From Jackrogersella multiformis (Eukaryota; Ascomycota; Sordariomycetes; Xylariales; Hypoxylaceae): 64,000 nucleotides of DNA. Every line of letters begins with the position of its first letter. Position 1 is the first letter of the stretch. This document shows positions 49,701 through 59,823 of the stretch, in pieces. The translations under genes were made by a program, and so were the position numbers. Under the pieces are notes generated by a model. It saw only the letters and a list, made by a program, of their open reading frames with translations, had not been told where the DNA came from and did no database searches. The DNA lies in assembly GCA_902806575.1 (NCBI GenBank), contig CADCXD010000019.1:310001-374000 (forward strand), given 5' to 3'.

Positions 49701-50679
49701 GGGGAAAGGACGGGGATAGATTCTAGGAGTCGCTCTGTTAGGGACTCAGGACTGCCTGCTACATTAAATTTGCCTTGAGAAGTATCGATATGCTTTTGGA
49801 GTACGTGATTTGGATCTTGCTAGGTTAGTGAAAGAGGTCACTACATCCAAGTTGAGTTTTACTTTGTTCAAGAATCAGGGGTAATAGTCAATAATGCCGG
49901 CTCATTCGCCTAGGTACGCTGTCTGGCCTTTTGTTATGACCCATTCCGTATGTTTTAATGTCAAAATTAAGCAAGAAATTACAATAATTAAGACAAGATG
50001 AACAAAGGCATGCTTCCTGTATGTATACCGCAATCGGTAGTAGGTTGGAGGTTTGGAGTTACCCGCGCAACAACGTCGTTGCTACCTGTATCGCTAAGTC
50101 TATCTCGTGGCAGTATGGAATAAGGAGGCCTAGTTTATGATTTCGATTACCCTCTCGTAGATTGGCTACGACGTAGTTTCGTTAGCTATCCATCTGATCT
50201 GCTTAACTAAGTCAGGAGTTGGTCAGATGTAAATTACACGGGTTTTGATGTGTTGTGAATTATTACGAAGTTATTTATCCACCTACTCAGCGTCTTAGAT
50301 TCATTTGACAAACAAGTCCTAGTACCACGTATAGGTCACTCATACTAGCTACTAACCTTCGTTCCAACAAGTAAGCTCTCAGAAGTCTGCACAGCTACAT
50401 ATGAAAAAGGCATCGCTAGATATGTGATCGTGAGTTCGGAGTCTGTCATGACTCATAAGTTAGTTAGAAGTTGTATCATCGGGGTTTACAATGCAAGATT
50501 CTGCAATTGTAAATTTTATTGATTTATTTAAAACTGCAATACCAATCCAAGAAACCTAAATCTAGGAGCAGTTGAATTGTCCTCACTCCAAATCATTTTC
50601 AATCAAGACTACACTATCAGACCACCGCGATAGCATCCCCTCCCCGAGAGCGACAATAGCAACCAAAGTTTTCGCTACT

Positions 50680-51081
50680 ATGCCACTCTTTAAAAGGTCA
50701 AACGATGATACGTATGCGCAGCAGGAACGCGAACTTGAGAGAATTACCCGCCTAGCATTCAACATGTATCATAGTCCAGTGGAGGAAGTGAAGTATGATG
50801 GGGAGAAAGACAACGGGACGCCATGCCTCCTCATCGTCTTCAAATCTGTCGGAGCTGTGTACCTACAGCAAGAATTGAATCGACTTGGACGTGCCATTCA
50901 GAGTGGAAACCAAGTCATCGAACTGCAGAACTTTCGCATCGATGTAATGGGCCGTGGGCGTCCTGAATCGCGAGGGTGTCTTGTTAGGAGTACTAAAAAG
51001 CTTATGAGACATTATAGAAAGGGGAAGAGCAGCGATATGCAAGAGTTTAAGTTAGAGGAGTTATCTGACGATGAACTATGA
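50680..51081 (+). CDS. small protein, unnamed family, copy A (intronless)
   Basis: 133 residues, no intron. No signal peptide or membrane segment. Its core TPCLLIVFKSVGAVYLQQEL, the block NFRIDVM and the block ESRGCLVRSTKK align with the gene at 52540, so the two are paralogues. The C-terminus is charged (KGKSSDMQEFKLEELSDDEL). The ATG at 50680 was chosen over the in-frame ATG at 50572, because MPLFKRSN matches the MPFPWSN start of copy B. I do not recognise the family. The predicted beta-rich TPCLLIVF segment and conserved Cys and Arg suggest a small folded domain. The function is unknown. Confidence 0.7.
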   Translation: MPLFKRSNDDTYAQQERELERITRLAFNMYHSPVEEVKYDGEKDNGTPCLLIVFKSVGAVYLQQELNRLGRAIQSGNQVIELQNFRIDVMGRGRPESRGCLVRSTKKLMRHYRKGKSSDMQEFKLEELSDDEL

Positions 51082-52539
51082 GGGAGATTGTGGTCGCATG
51101 GAGACAATAATTGATATTATGGTGTATGGGCACCCCCTTTCCCCGCCACGGTAATTTAGCCCAGGGTTGCTAGGTTCTAGGTACAAACCACTTAAGAAGC
51201 GCCGGTCTTGTTGACATATTATTTTCTACTTTTGATACTTCTGTTTGCTACCTTGCATCAATTGCCTTCTAGCCAGTAGGTGTAATACAATTTCATCTCC
51301 ATAACATAGTACGGAAGTCGCCTTCAAAAGTTTTGTTCATACTAGGGTCTTGGACAGCTGGCAGTAGGATTCTATGCAGCTGACGAACAGCTGGTAGTAC
51401 GATCTTACAAACCATTAGGGGTTCTAGACAGGCACCATTAGTGGAGACAGAGGTGTCTGGGTCCTTATGGCTAAACCAAAGTTTTACAAATGCCCGCCGT
51501 TGAACAGCTGGCCATCAGCTGGCAGTCCACCTTAAAATGGTCAAAATTTTTGAAGGCGACTTCAGTAAATTTAGCTACTATTAGATTTTAAAGCAAACAA
51601 AATGTAAAATGAAATATGCAAACTACTCTTAACAATAAAAAAAAGCATACTTAAATTGGTCATTGAATCCTAAGGTGTTGATATTTATTTCACAGTTAAA
51701 AATGGAGACGAAGGGTAATAAGTGGTGAAAAGGAGGCGACTTATTGTTAACAGTTCGTCAAATGACAGCCAAAACAAAGCCCTGAAATGCCCAAGGTACC
51801 TAGGTAGCTTGGCTCAGTTGATGGATGCCTTGGAAATGATGCAGGTCTGAACTTTCTTTACACAGAGGTACTGAATCACTCTACAGTACAGGCTGATCAT
51901 TTAATTACACAAACACTCAATCGTTGAATACTTTCACACGCCATAGTGTCATAAAATGAAGTCATCGCGTCTCAACTTTAAACGGTAATAGCATGTAGTT
52001 GGCTGTGCAGGTTGGAAAGGAACCCTTAAAGGGGTGTCTGCTTACCTAAGGTATAAAATCGAGTTTTGCTATAATATTGGTCCGTATATTTACAAATGCA
52101 CAGATAGGCGCCAAGGGATGTTGGGATTGTATGAACTACCTCTTATCTTAGTTTAAGCCCAACTGTGCAAGAAGAAATGAATATGGCCGGTGCGCCGCAG
52201 TTTGACGTACCTAGGTAGAGAGGCACAAAACCTGACTCGGTCGATGTTGATGCTGTCTGCTCTCCATACTGTAACATGCAAATCATTTCGGAAATCTCGT
52301 TTCTTCAACCTGGACGGCCACATTCGACGAAAAGGGGAAAATCCTATATAAACGCCAACTACCTACCGATAATCTCTTACAAATATCACATCTCATCAAC
52401 CTTACTTACAACTTATCATCTTCCTATAACTACTACCACTATTGCTTTGGACTTCTGCTTCTGCTTCTGCTACTTCCACTGCTATTCCTACTACTACTTA
52501 TCAAATCACTTCCATACTACAATATCAGCGCCGACCACA
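51082..52539. other. intergenic between paralogues, containing a MITE-like element
   Basis: Apart from the element at 51312-51565, no gene is supported. AT-rich DNA, one TACCTAGG palindrome at 51794-51805 and another near 52209. The last 170 bases are a CT/AC-rich leader for copy B. Confidence 0.5.
51312..51565. mobile_element. MITE-like element, 254 bp, Tc1/mariner-type TA duplication
   Basis: The ends are near-perfect inverted repeats of 24 bases. The left reads CGGAAGTCGCCTTCAAAAGT followed by TTTG. The right, reverse-complemented, reads CTGAAGTCGCCTTCAAAAAT followed by TTTG, so there are only two mismatches. Both ends are flanked by TA (51310-51311 and 51566-51567), the usual Tc1/mariner target-site duplication. 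The inside has no coding capacity and carries several CAGCTGGCAGT/CAGCTGGTAGT-like subterminal motifs. A non-autonomous miniature element is the simplest reading. It lies between two paralogous genes. Confidence 0.8.
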
Positions 52540-52949
52540 ATGCCTTTCCCGTGGTCTAATCTCAAGTACATGCCTCAAAAGTTCCGAATCGAGGGACACG
52601 TCAGCGAAGGCTTCGGCATACACTCCTCAAAGATTTTGAGAGAGATAATATACGAGAAGGATGAGGATGACAAAACACCCTGTATCCTCATTGTGTTTTG
52701 TTCCCTACGAGCGCTTTCATGCGGTAGGGAACTAGCGAGCGTTCGCCGGAATATCGAGAAGGATTGCGAAAACAAACTCGAAAAATTCCGCATCGACAGT
52801 GAGTACTTGATACTTAGAGTTACTAGACTAATTCCTGGAGCTATTACTAATTCTGGGTTAATATAGTCATGGCGGAAAAATATGAAGAGTCACGGAGGTG
52901 CCTCGTGAGACGTTCGTCTAAATACCGAGAACCTCACCAGAAGCCTTGA
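52540..52949 (+). CDS. small protein, unnamed family, copy B (one intron)
   Basis: Exons 52540-52798 and 52867-52949 give 113 residues. The intron (GTGAGT...ATAG) joins FRID to IMAEKYEESRRCLVRR, aligning with FRIDVM and ESRGCLVR of the intronless copy A. The TPCILIVFCSLRALSCGREL block is also shared. The C-terminus ends SSKYREPHQKP and lacks the acidic tail of copy A. An upstream in-frame extension to 52276 is possible but low in complexity and not matched in copy A. The family is not recognised. The two copies are about 1.5 kb apart in the same orientation, so a tandem duplication followed by divergence and loss or gain of the intron is inferred. Confidence 0.7.
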
Positions 52950-53574
52950 GGCAGAAAGGGAAAAAAACAGAATATAACAAAAGCGGGATCGACATGAGCG
53001 AATGAATTCGAAGAAACGAGCGTTGGGGAAAACATTGGGGGATATTAAGGAGTCATTGATTTTATGATACCCAGCGATCAGGTTTATTCTGTTTTCTATT
53101 TTGACAACTGAATGATCAATAGTCCTTAGTACTAGAAGGGACTATAGCAGGTTGATATATCATAGCGTTTGTTCATGAATAAAAGATAATATCGCCTAAG
53201 AATATCGATTCATAAGGGATGACCTAGGTACCTAGGTAATTATTGATACGGATAACATTGACATAATTTATAATGAAAGTCATCTCCGTGAATGCAGTTT
53301 CCATATTACCAAGTAATAGTTCCCTAGGGAAGGTGCCTAACCTTGGGTATGGGTTAAGCATGTCGAGAAGGAAAGCGCAGACAGCATCATGACCAAAGAC
53401 CCCTCGAACTTTTAGTGGTACCTAAGGTTAGTATAAATTCAATTTCATTCTTATCCTCAAATCATACCAAGACTTACCTAGGTACCTACATCTTTCCCAC
53501 TAGACCAAGATCTGAGATGGATTATGATCTGACACAATAATCTTACTCCAATCTTCACTCGAAATCCCTTAATC
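52950..53574. other. intergenic, hei10 promoter
   Basis: No gene is supported. CCTAGGTA motifs occur at about 53222-53237 and 53477-53487. Confidence 0.4.
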
Positions 53575-55016
53575 ATGGAGCATATGTTGCGCTGCAATGT
53601 TCTCAAATGTCGAAAGGAGCTTGGTGATAGAGCACTGGTGACGACTTGTAGTCACATCTTCTGTACAGACTGCGCAGCTCGTCTAGGCCTGACAGGACAG
53701 AGACATGAACATCGAAACTCGTGTCCTATTTGTAGTACCAGCTTGTCATGTCCTGACGATGCCGTTATTTCGAACCTCAATCCTAGCGAGGACTACAAGA
53801 CGAGTGTTCTCAGTGGCCTCAGCCCTAACGTTATTATTGAATGTACGAGCCGAGCTCTCAGTTTCTGGGCTTACCAGGCCACCCAGGAAGTGTAAGTTGC
53901 TCCCTTTTCAGTTAAGATTATTAAAACCACATGAGTACCTCGGTAGGTACTGATAACAATATTATAGCGTTTACCAAGAACACCTTAGCAAGGCCCTCGT
54001 CGAGAAATACTCGAATCTTAGCGTTCACCTCGACAAGGTTATCAATGATGCCAACGTAGAGATCACCACTTTACAAAACAAACTCACTGGAAAGTATCCA
54101 TGTTTCGTCCCTAGCTGCCCTAGTTATTAACGTCTTCTAGGCATGAGGGTGGATCAGGACATTCTTCGTAAGAAGAATGATGAATTAACCCAGGCATACA
54201 AAGAGAAAAACCGAAAGCTTCTCCAGACCCAAGAGTTATATGATAAACTCAAGCGGAAGGCCATGCTTGGCCAAATACAAGATGCCGCCGAAGACGCAAT
54301 TGATTCAACCCTCCATATTTCACCGACTGGCCGTGCCCAATTCGATGGTGGAAGTCAACCCCTTTTTAATCATGAAGAATTTGGGACACCTCATAGGAAC
54401 CAGGACCATCCAACGTTCCACGAGCAGCAAAGAATGCCGTCTGGATACCATGACCAAACCATGATGCAGGATTATGGTAATAGTTGGCCTAGGACTATGG
54501 GAACCCAATGTGAATTATGAAATCTTTTACTTGCCTACCTAGGTATCTATAACGAATGTAGGTAACTGACACCCACTAGCAAACGTGCCGGTCACCCCTT
54601 CAACTCATCGACAACGCCTTGGTGAGCCAACTAATATCGGTCTATCAACAATTCCTGGCCTTGTAGCCGGCACACCTCGAACGCAGCAAACCCGCATCAA
54701 CATGCGAACACCACAGGGAGCGATGAAATCAAATAGCATTCAAGGCAACACAAGATTTCCTGCTGTGGGATTAAGCTCCGGGTTGAAGATTAGCCATGGC
54801 GAAGGGCACCCTGACGGATTTATGACCTCGTCAACAAGACCCCGAGGTGAGTTCTCTGGTTCTACGTCACCTATCCAAAAATGAATGCACTAGGTTAATT
54901 TATTAGTAGTTGCTCAACGACCGACGCCGAGTTCTTCAACGATTAACCGAAGACCGACGAGCGGGCAACCAGAAACCATTTTGGGCGGGATTCGAAGTGG
55001 TTTTACGAATCTTTGA
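53575..55016 (+). CDS. HEI10: meiotic RING-type SUMO/ubiquitin E3 ligase, HEI10/CCNB1IP1-like
   Basis: HEI10 marks crossover-designated recombination sites on meiotic chromosomes in fungi, plants and animals. Exons 53575-53891, 53968-54093, 54148-54476, 54580-54846 and 54910-55016 give 381 residues. A C3HC4 RING at the very N-terminus uses Cys7, 12, 25, His27, Cys30, 33, 50 and 53. It is followed by LNPSEDYKTSVLSGLSPNVI and ALSFWAYQATQEV, hallmark HEI10 wording. A coiled coil spans exons 2-3 (KYSNLSVHLDKVINDANVE to KKNDELTQAYKEKNRKL), then KLKRKAMLGQIQ. The C-terminal half is disordered and rich in Ser, Thr and Pro. Intron 2 was ended at the AG of GCATGAG (54147), not the TAG seven bases upstream, because only the former keeps frame. 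Expression should be meiosis-specific. Confidence 0.92.
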
Positions 55017-55454
55017 AGACCCCTCTGGAAACAGCAAAACATACAACAATGCGCTTGGGGCTTTGGGAAAGGATGGTGTGTTTTTCATAAAGCCATATAG
55101 TTTAGAGTCTCATTTGGTGTGGGAGAACAATGTATTATGAATACAATAACTATCCAACGTCCGCTACCTGGTTGCCTTAGTACCGTCTTTGTTGTTCCTT
55201 TGTCGCAAAGGAACTGTTGCTTTTACGGCTTTTGTTATTAAAACAACCCAGCTTTTTCAACAAGGTCATTGTTCTAACAGACTACCCGACTTGTTTCCTG
55301 CTGTATATATATTTGGGGGTGAGTATGCCCATAATCGTCTTTGTAATACCAGTTATTGTCTTAGGGCTATTACTTCGAAGAGAACCATCTAATACAACAT
55401 CATATCCACTCGGCGAAACCAATATTACTTAATCCAACTCTATTTTCAAATATC
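55017..55454. other. intergenic between hei10 and the tandem-repeat protein
   Basis: No gene is supported. A hydrophobic chance frame (about 55217-55432) has no homologue I can name. Confidence 0.4.
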
Positions 55455-56771
55455 ATGGCATCCAGATATCCTCAGTCTCGGCAGTATGGTGGGTCAATGG
55501 AGCGACTCCCACTTCAGAATGAGTCTACGCTGGCGTATGATTCAAATCATGGGCGGAGAGAAGCAACCTTGCCTATCCCAAAGACGCAACAAGGAAAGGA
55601 GCGAACATTGAAACGTGTTGGCAAGTTCGAAAATAGGGATACGATGTTGACGAAGTCTTTTAGCCGCTGGCTAGGAAATAACAAGACTAAGAAGGCGGGA
55701 AGCCTTGAGGGGATCCGTATTAGTGACCCCCAGCCGATATCACTGCCCCCTTCACGTCCTCGACGTCCATCAATTGAGCAAACGCCTCAGTTGGGGCATG
55801 TCTCTCGGATATTACCTGAATTGGAGGCGCCGAAGCCGCGACCTCGGAACGCGGGAATCCAGAGGGAGAACCTTGGTACGATTAACGAGGCACTGCACTC
55901 TCACCCTGCGGAATGGGTCAAAAGTATGGAAAGGAAGGTCCCGCCTCAACATATCTTGCTCAATTCTGCGGACAATAATAGCAATTTGAGGACCGCAGCC
56001 CACAATGAAGCTAGCCGATCTCATCGGGCCTCCGTAGCGTCTCAGACGGCGAATGAAATCGAAGCCAAGCGAATGGCAGACATCAAATCTGAGCGGCGAA
56101 AGGGGAGGATTTTCTCGACTGGGATCGTCCCCCAAAATTTGTATGAATTCCCCGACCCCGAAGCTTGGAATGGCGAAGAGACAAAAGGGGAAGATGGAGA
56201 CGACGGCTACTTCTGGGGGGATGCCGGAATCGACGATGTTTATGAACCGGAGACTAACAACGATTCCACCCCGGAAATCCCGAAAATTACCCTGACCGAG
56301 CCGGAAGACGACGGAAGTCAGGCGACGCATAGCAATGAAAGGCCTACGAGTCTTCTAGGTGTTGATTATGTGTATAAGGTACTTTGGCAGGACCAAAAGA
56401 AAGAGATACGTGGATTACGCGAAACCCTCAGTTACCTACTACCCCTAGCGTGGCTCATTGCAGAATCGGAGGGCCTTGATCTGAATAACATTGGGGCGTT
56501 GGAGGATGCACTTAAAACCATCATCGCAGATCGCGAACGACTCTTCGACCTCTTCCCCTTAGCAAAGATATTAGCCGAAGACCAGAAAGTGGATATCGAC
56601 GACTTCAAGGCACTCCCTCGAACCCTAAAGAATGTCATGGCAGACCGTAATAATGCTAAACGGGTTGCTGACTACCATAGAATGGTTAGACAAAGGCTTG
56701 AGAGCAAAATTGCCGAAATGGAAAGGGAGAGAGATAATGATTTGGACGACGAGGATTATATACGGTTATGA
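55455..56771 (+). CDS. hypothetical protein with a C-terminal 38-residue tandem repeat
   Basis: Single exon, 438 residues. I do not recognise it. Residues 1-90 are basic and disordered (TLKRVGKFENRDTMLTKSF). The middle is Pro/Arg-rich and then strongly acidic (roughly residues 240-290, with DGDDGYFWGDAGIDDVYEPE). From about residue 327 two degenerate copies follow each other with a period of 38: LPLAWLIAESEGLDLNNIGA then FPLAKILAEDQKVDIDDFKA, each continuing with a [AR]-x-LK-x-[IV]-[IM]-ADR ending. A charged coiled-coil tail (QRLESKIAEMERERDND) closes the chain. There is no signal peptide or membrane segment. It lies 440 bases downstream of hei10 in the same orientation. The function is unknown. 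Confidence 0.75.
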   Translation: MASRYPQSRQYGGSMERLPLQNESTLAYDSNHGRREATLPIPKTQQGKERTLKRVGKFENRDTMLTKSFSRWLGNNKTKKAGSLEGIRISDPQPISLPPSRPRRPSIEQTPQLGHVSRILPELEAPKPRPRNAGIQRENLGTINEALHSHPAEWVKSMERKVPPQHILLNSADNNSNLRTAAHNEASRSHRASVASQTANEIEAKRMADIKSERRKGRIFSTGIVPQNLYEFPDPEAWNGEETKGEDGDDGYFWGDAGIDDVYEPETNNDSTPEIPKITLTEPEDDGSQATHSNERPTSLLGVDYVYKVLWQDQKKEIRGLRETLSYLLPLAWLIAESEGLDLNNIGALEDALKTIIADRERLFDLFPLAKILAEDQKVDIDDFKALPRTLKNVMADRNNAKRVADYHRMVRQRLESKIAEMERERDNDLDDEDYIRL

Positions 56772-57866
56772 AGAAATAACTATGAAGGCCGAGTACACTT
56801 AAGGTCATAAATCGCCCCTGCTACCTAATTATTCAAAGCAGTGGGCAAGGACCAGTCGCAACCTATAATAGGGGGTTTAATCCGGAAAAATCCCCTAGTT
56901 GCGAGTATTCAACATAAGCCTTCCATTCTTCAACCACTACTCTTACCACCACTCTATTACTACTCTATCATCCCTCTATAATACACTAGCTTATGCCTAA
57001 GGACATCTATATTAAAAAATAAGTCTAGCAACCTACCGGACTTTACCTGTACATCTATGACAGTCGAACATCAATTGCAGGGAACATATACGGCAGCTAA
57101 GCGGCAACCCTCCTATTGATTATACCGCGCCGAATTGATCGATCGATACTATTCACTCGACAACCCCTATATCACCTAATCGAATCTACAATAATTACCT
57201 AGGTAATGAGCGTTTAAGAGGGTTCAAATAGTAAGTATACTACTATACCACCACCCCTATTCCCTATGAACAAGCAAACAAAGAGGGTCTTCCAAAGGAA
57301 GAACACCTCATATCCGAACTAACCAGACTATTCTCCCCTCTATATCGTTCAACACGAAAGAGGAGGGAAAACTCACATTATTTAGTATACGTTTCGTTAT
57401 AGTTGGGCAGGAGTACCTAACATGCGGATATTATAATAATAATAATGCAGAAAGCCGGTCCTCCCATCCTGGCCAGGTGGGCGGACAGGTGAATAGAACA
57501 ACAATTTTCTTGTTATTTGGGGGTTTTCTGGGGCGTTTCATCTTGTTGCTTTAGGTAGAATGAACAGATTGTGACATACTATATCAGACCTTAATTAATA
57601 ATAAAATACATTTTGCCGGCATATTGCTACTCTCCTATTTCTCTTCCGATCGTGATTGTGATTGTATTCTACTCGTGTGTCAATAGTTTTTCATTGTCAT
57701 GTATGATTCGTGAAGATAGGCGCTATTAGGTTTTCGTAGTAAGAGGCTCACTGGTAGCAGTAAGTTATAGAACAGTATTAACGTCTAGCTCCTTCTAAAG
57801 ACTTGGGAGTATTACACTAGGTCGTCTCTAATTACGATCCCCCCTTCGCAATATATATAAAGCCAC
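56772..57866. other. convergent intergenic region
   Basis: AT-rich, between two 3' ends, with one CCTAGGTA near 57197-57206. No gene is supported. Confidence 0.45.
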
Positions 57867-59030
57867 CTAACTCCATCCATAATACTCGTTAGGCTGAACA
57901 GTAGCTAATCTCTTCTTGCCATTGCGCCATCTTAGACAGGGTATATTTGAGCTTTCTCGCTTTTCGTTCGTGACCTTGATTCCCCATTGTTCGGTTAAGA
58001 ACTTCATGGCGCTGTGTAGTGTAGGGCTAGGGTTCCAGACGACTACTTCTGATGACTTCCATCTTGCCGCCTCTTCAAGAGCGTCGAGAAGGAGCACTGC
58101 TAGAGCCTGGGCCGCATCATCATCGCTTTGGTGTTTGGGTAATTTAACACGCTGGATGGTAAGTCTTTTATTATGGAGGTCGTGGTACCAGTATACCCAC
58201 GAGTCGGCGGCGGGGCAGATGCTACCTTTCACCTCTGAGGTTTTGCCTACTAATTTAGTATTCATGAAGTCGACCCGGGCGTGTAGCCAGTTGATCATGT
58301 CTGATGTGGGAAGGATAGTCACGAGGACACTCTCGGTGGAGAGGTCGGATTTCTGGAAACCTTCTTTAAGACTTTCCACGTCACGGCCACAGAGACTAGG
58401 TATATCGTCCGTAGTTAGGAGCTGAGTCGAAAGAAGACTTGCCCTTTGTTCCCTTGAAGGGGTCAAGGGATGGACGGCCAGAGTAGATTGGAACGCGTCT
58501 AAAACTTCCCAGCCTTTGTTGACGTAGAACTAGAAATCGTTATTAATATGTTGAACTGGGTTGTCGTAGCCCCCTACCTCTCCTACATCCGAGTACAGTA
58601 TACTGGCCACCGCTTGCCCCGGTCCATCCAGCCACTGCGCCACATTTCGCAGTATCACAGTGGCAAGCCCGCGACCGCGATACTGGGAGTTGGTAACCAC
58701 GCTACAAACGCAGTAGCCCTGCTCCTGGCGCGTGCCGGCGCTGTCCCGCACGAGCAGGTCCCGATGCAGCGTCTTGCACATGGCGAGCACTTGCTCAGGG
58801 TCATCGGCGAGAGTCAGGCTCCAGAATCGCCAGCCCGTACCGCGCGCTAGCGGGTGGTTCCCGAGGTACGCTTCCCGCTCTAGGTAGCTGGTTTCCGAAA
58901 GCGACTTTCCGAAGGCTGTGGCGGAGAGCTTGGAACATCGGGTGCGGTCCTCGGATGTTGTTGCCTCTGAGAAGATGACGCTTAAGGGACCTTGAGCGCC
59001 GTCAAGGGTGATTTGATATTTTTCTGTCAT
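57867..59030 (-). CDS. GNAT-family N-acetyltransferase, LYC1-like
   Basis: Exons 58578-59030 and 57867-58529 give 371 residues. The acetyl-CoA-binding core is visible as VCSVVTNSQYRGRGLATVIL (the RGRGLA type Q/R-x-x-G-x-G/A motif), followed by SILYSDVGE and, across the intron, FYVNKGWEVL, the usual end of a GNAT fold. A second, C-terminal domain of about 200 residues (SWVYWYHDLHNKRLTIQRVK and beyond) is shared with yeast LYC1-type lysine acetyltransferases, as I recall them. By that analogy it may acetylate free lysine or another amino compound; the substrate is not shown by sequence. The chain is intact. It is transcribed away from the 3-beta-HSD-type gene, with 0.8 kb between them. Confidence 0.82.
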
Positions 59031-59823
59031 TGCTGAATATTGTTTGCTGTGACCTGTTGAGTTACATATGAAAGAAAAATAATAAAAAGTACCCTCCGTT
59101 GCCTGTCTGGGGGCATCCGAAAGCGGTCCACATGATGATAACTCCGCTACGGCCAGTTTCTCGCAAACTCGCTCCGGATCGGGCCGTCGTCCTAAGGTGT
59201 CAGAATAAATGTAGTCAGTGTGTAAACCGTTGTGGTGACGCTATTTTATACTGTGTATCTCCTATCCCTTGGAGTAGACTTTCAAGTAACACCTACGTAT
59301 TTTGGCTGTTGATTATATAATTAGGGGATAGTTAGCTTACAGTGCAAGATAGAATAATTACCACGGTCTGCATTTATTCTGACGCCTTTCTGGCTGTCTA
59401 CAGTGGCAGAGTGGGCCAGGTTTTATCCTCCGAGTCAACTTTTCAGGCATCCTCTCATATAAATCAGGATTCAGCATCCCGAAGACAATATAATTGTTAG
59501 ATGATGTACTCCTATCTACAACACTTGCCTCCCATCTTGACTTATTTATTATTATCGCACTTCAGTAGGTTGAAAGTACCTAGGTATACACTAGCTAATC
59601 TTACCTTTCGATGGGATTGGGACGCCACGGTTCGTATTCGTATCAGAGGTCATATTAGTCGCACAGTAGCGCAATCGCATGAAGGATGCAGCTTTTGATC
59701 ACCGTCTGATTTTGCACAGCGCTTGAACGCCAGCCATGAGCATCCTAAGAAAATAATTTCAAAACCCATGAGGCAGAGGTTTCACTGCTTTGGGTAATAC
59801 CTATCTAGTCACCTAGGCACATA
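59031..59823. other. divergent intergenic region, acetyltransferase and dehydrogenase promoters
   Basis: No gene is supported; a CCTAGGTA-type motif lies near 59580. It could hold shared regulatory sites for the two divergent genes. Confidence 0.4.

Larger units (their letters stand above)
44515..50679. other. gene-poor stretch, 6.2 kb
   Basis: No supported gene. It contains an ACCT-rich run right after the stop of the regulator (44516-44535), triplet and tandem repeats (45018-45060 and 46702-46731), and short GC-rich patches (46880-47170 and 49060-49390) in otherwise AT-rich DNA that could be remnants of decayed genes or elements. The 90-codon minus frame at 48457-48729 shows no recognisable domain. 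The mosaic base composition is the only notable trait. Confidence 0.5.
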
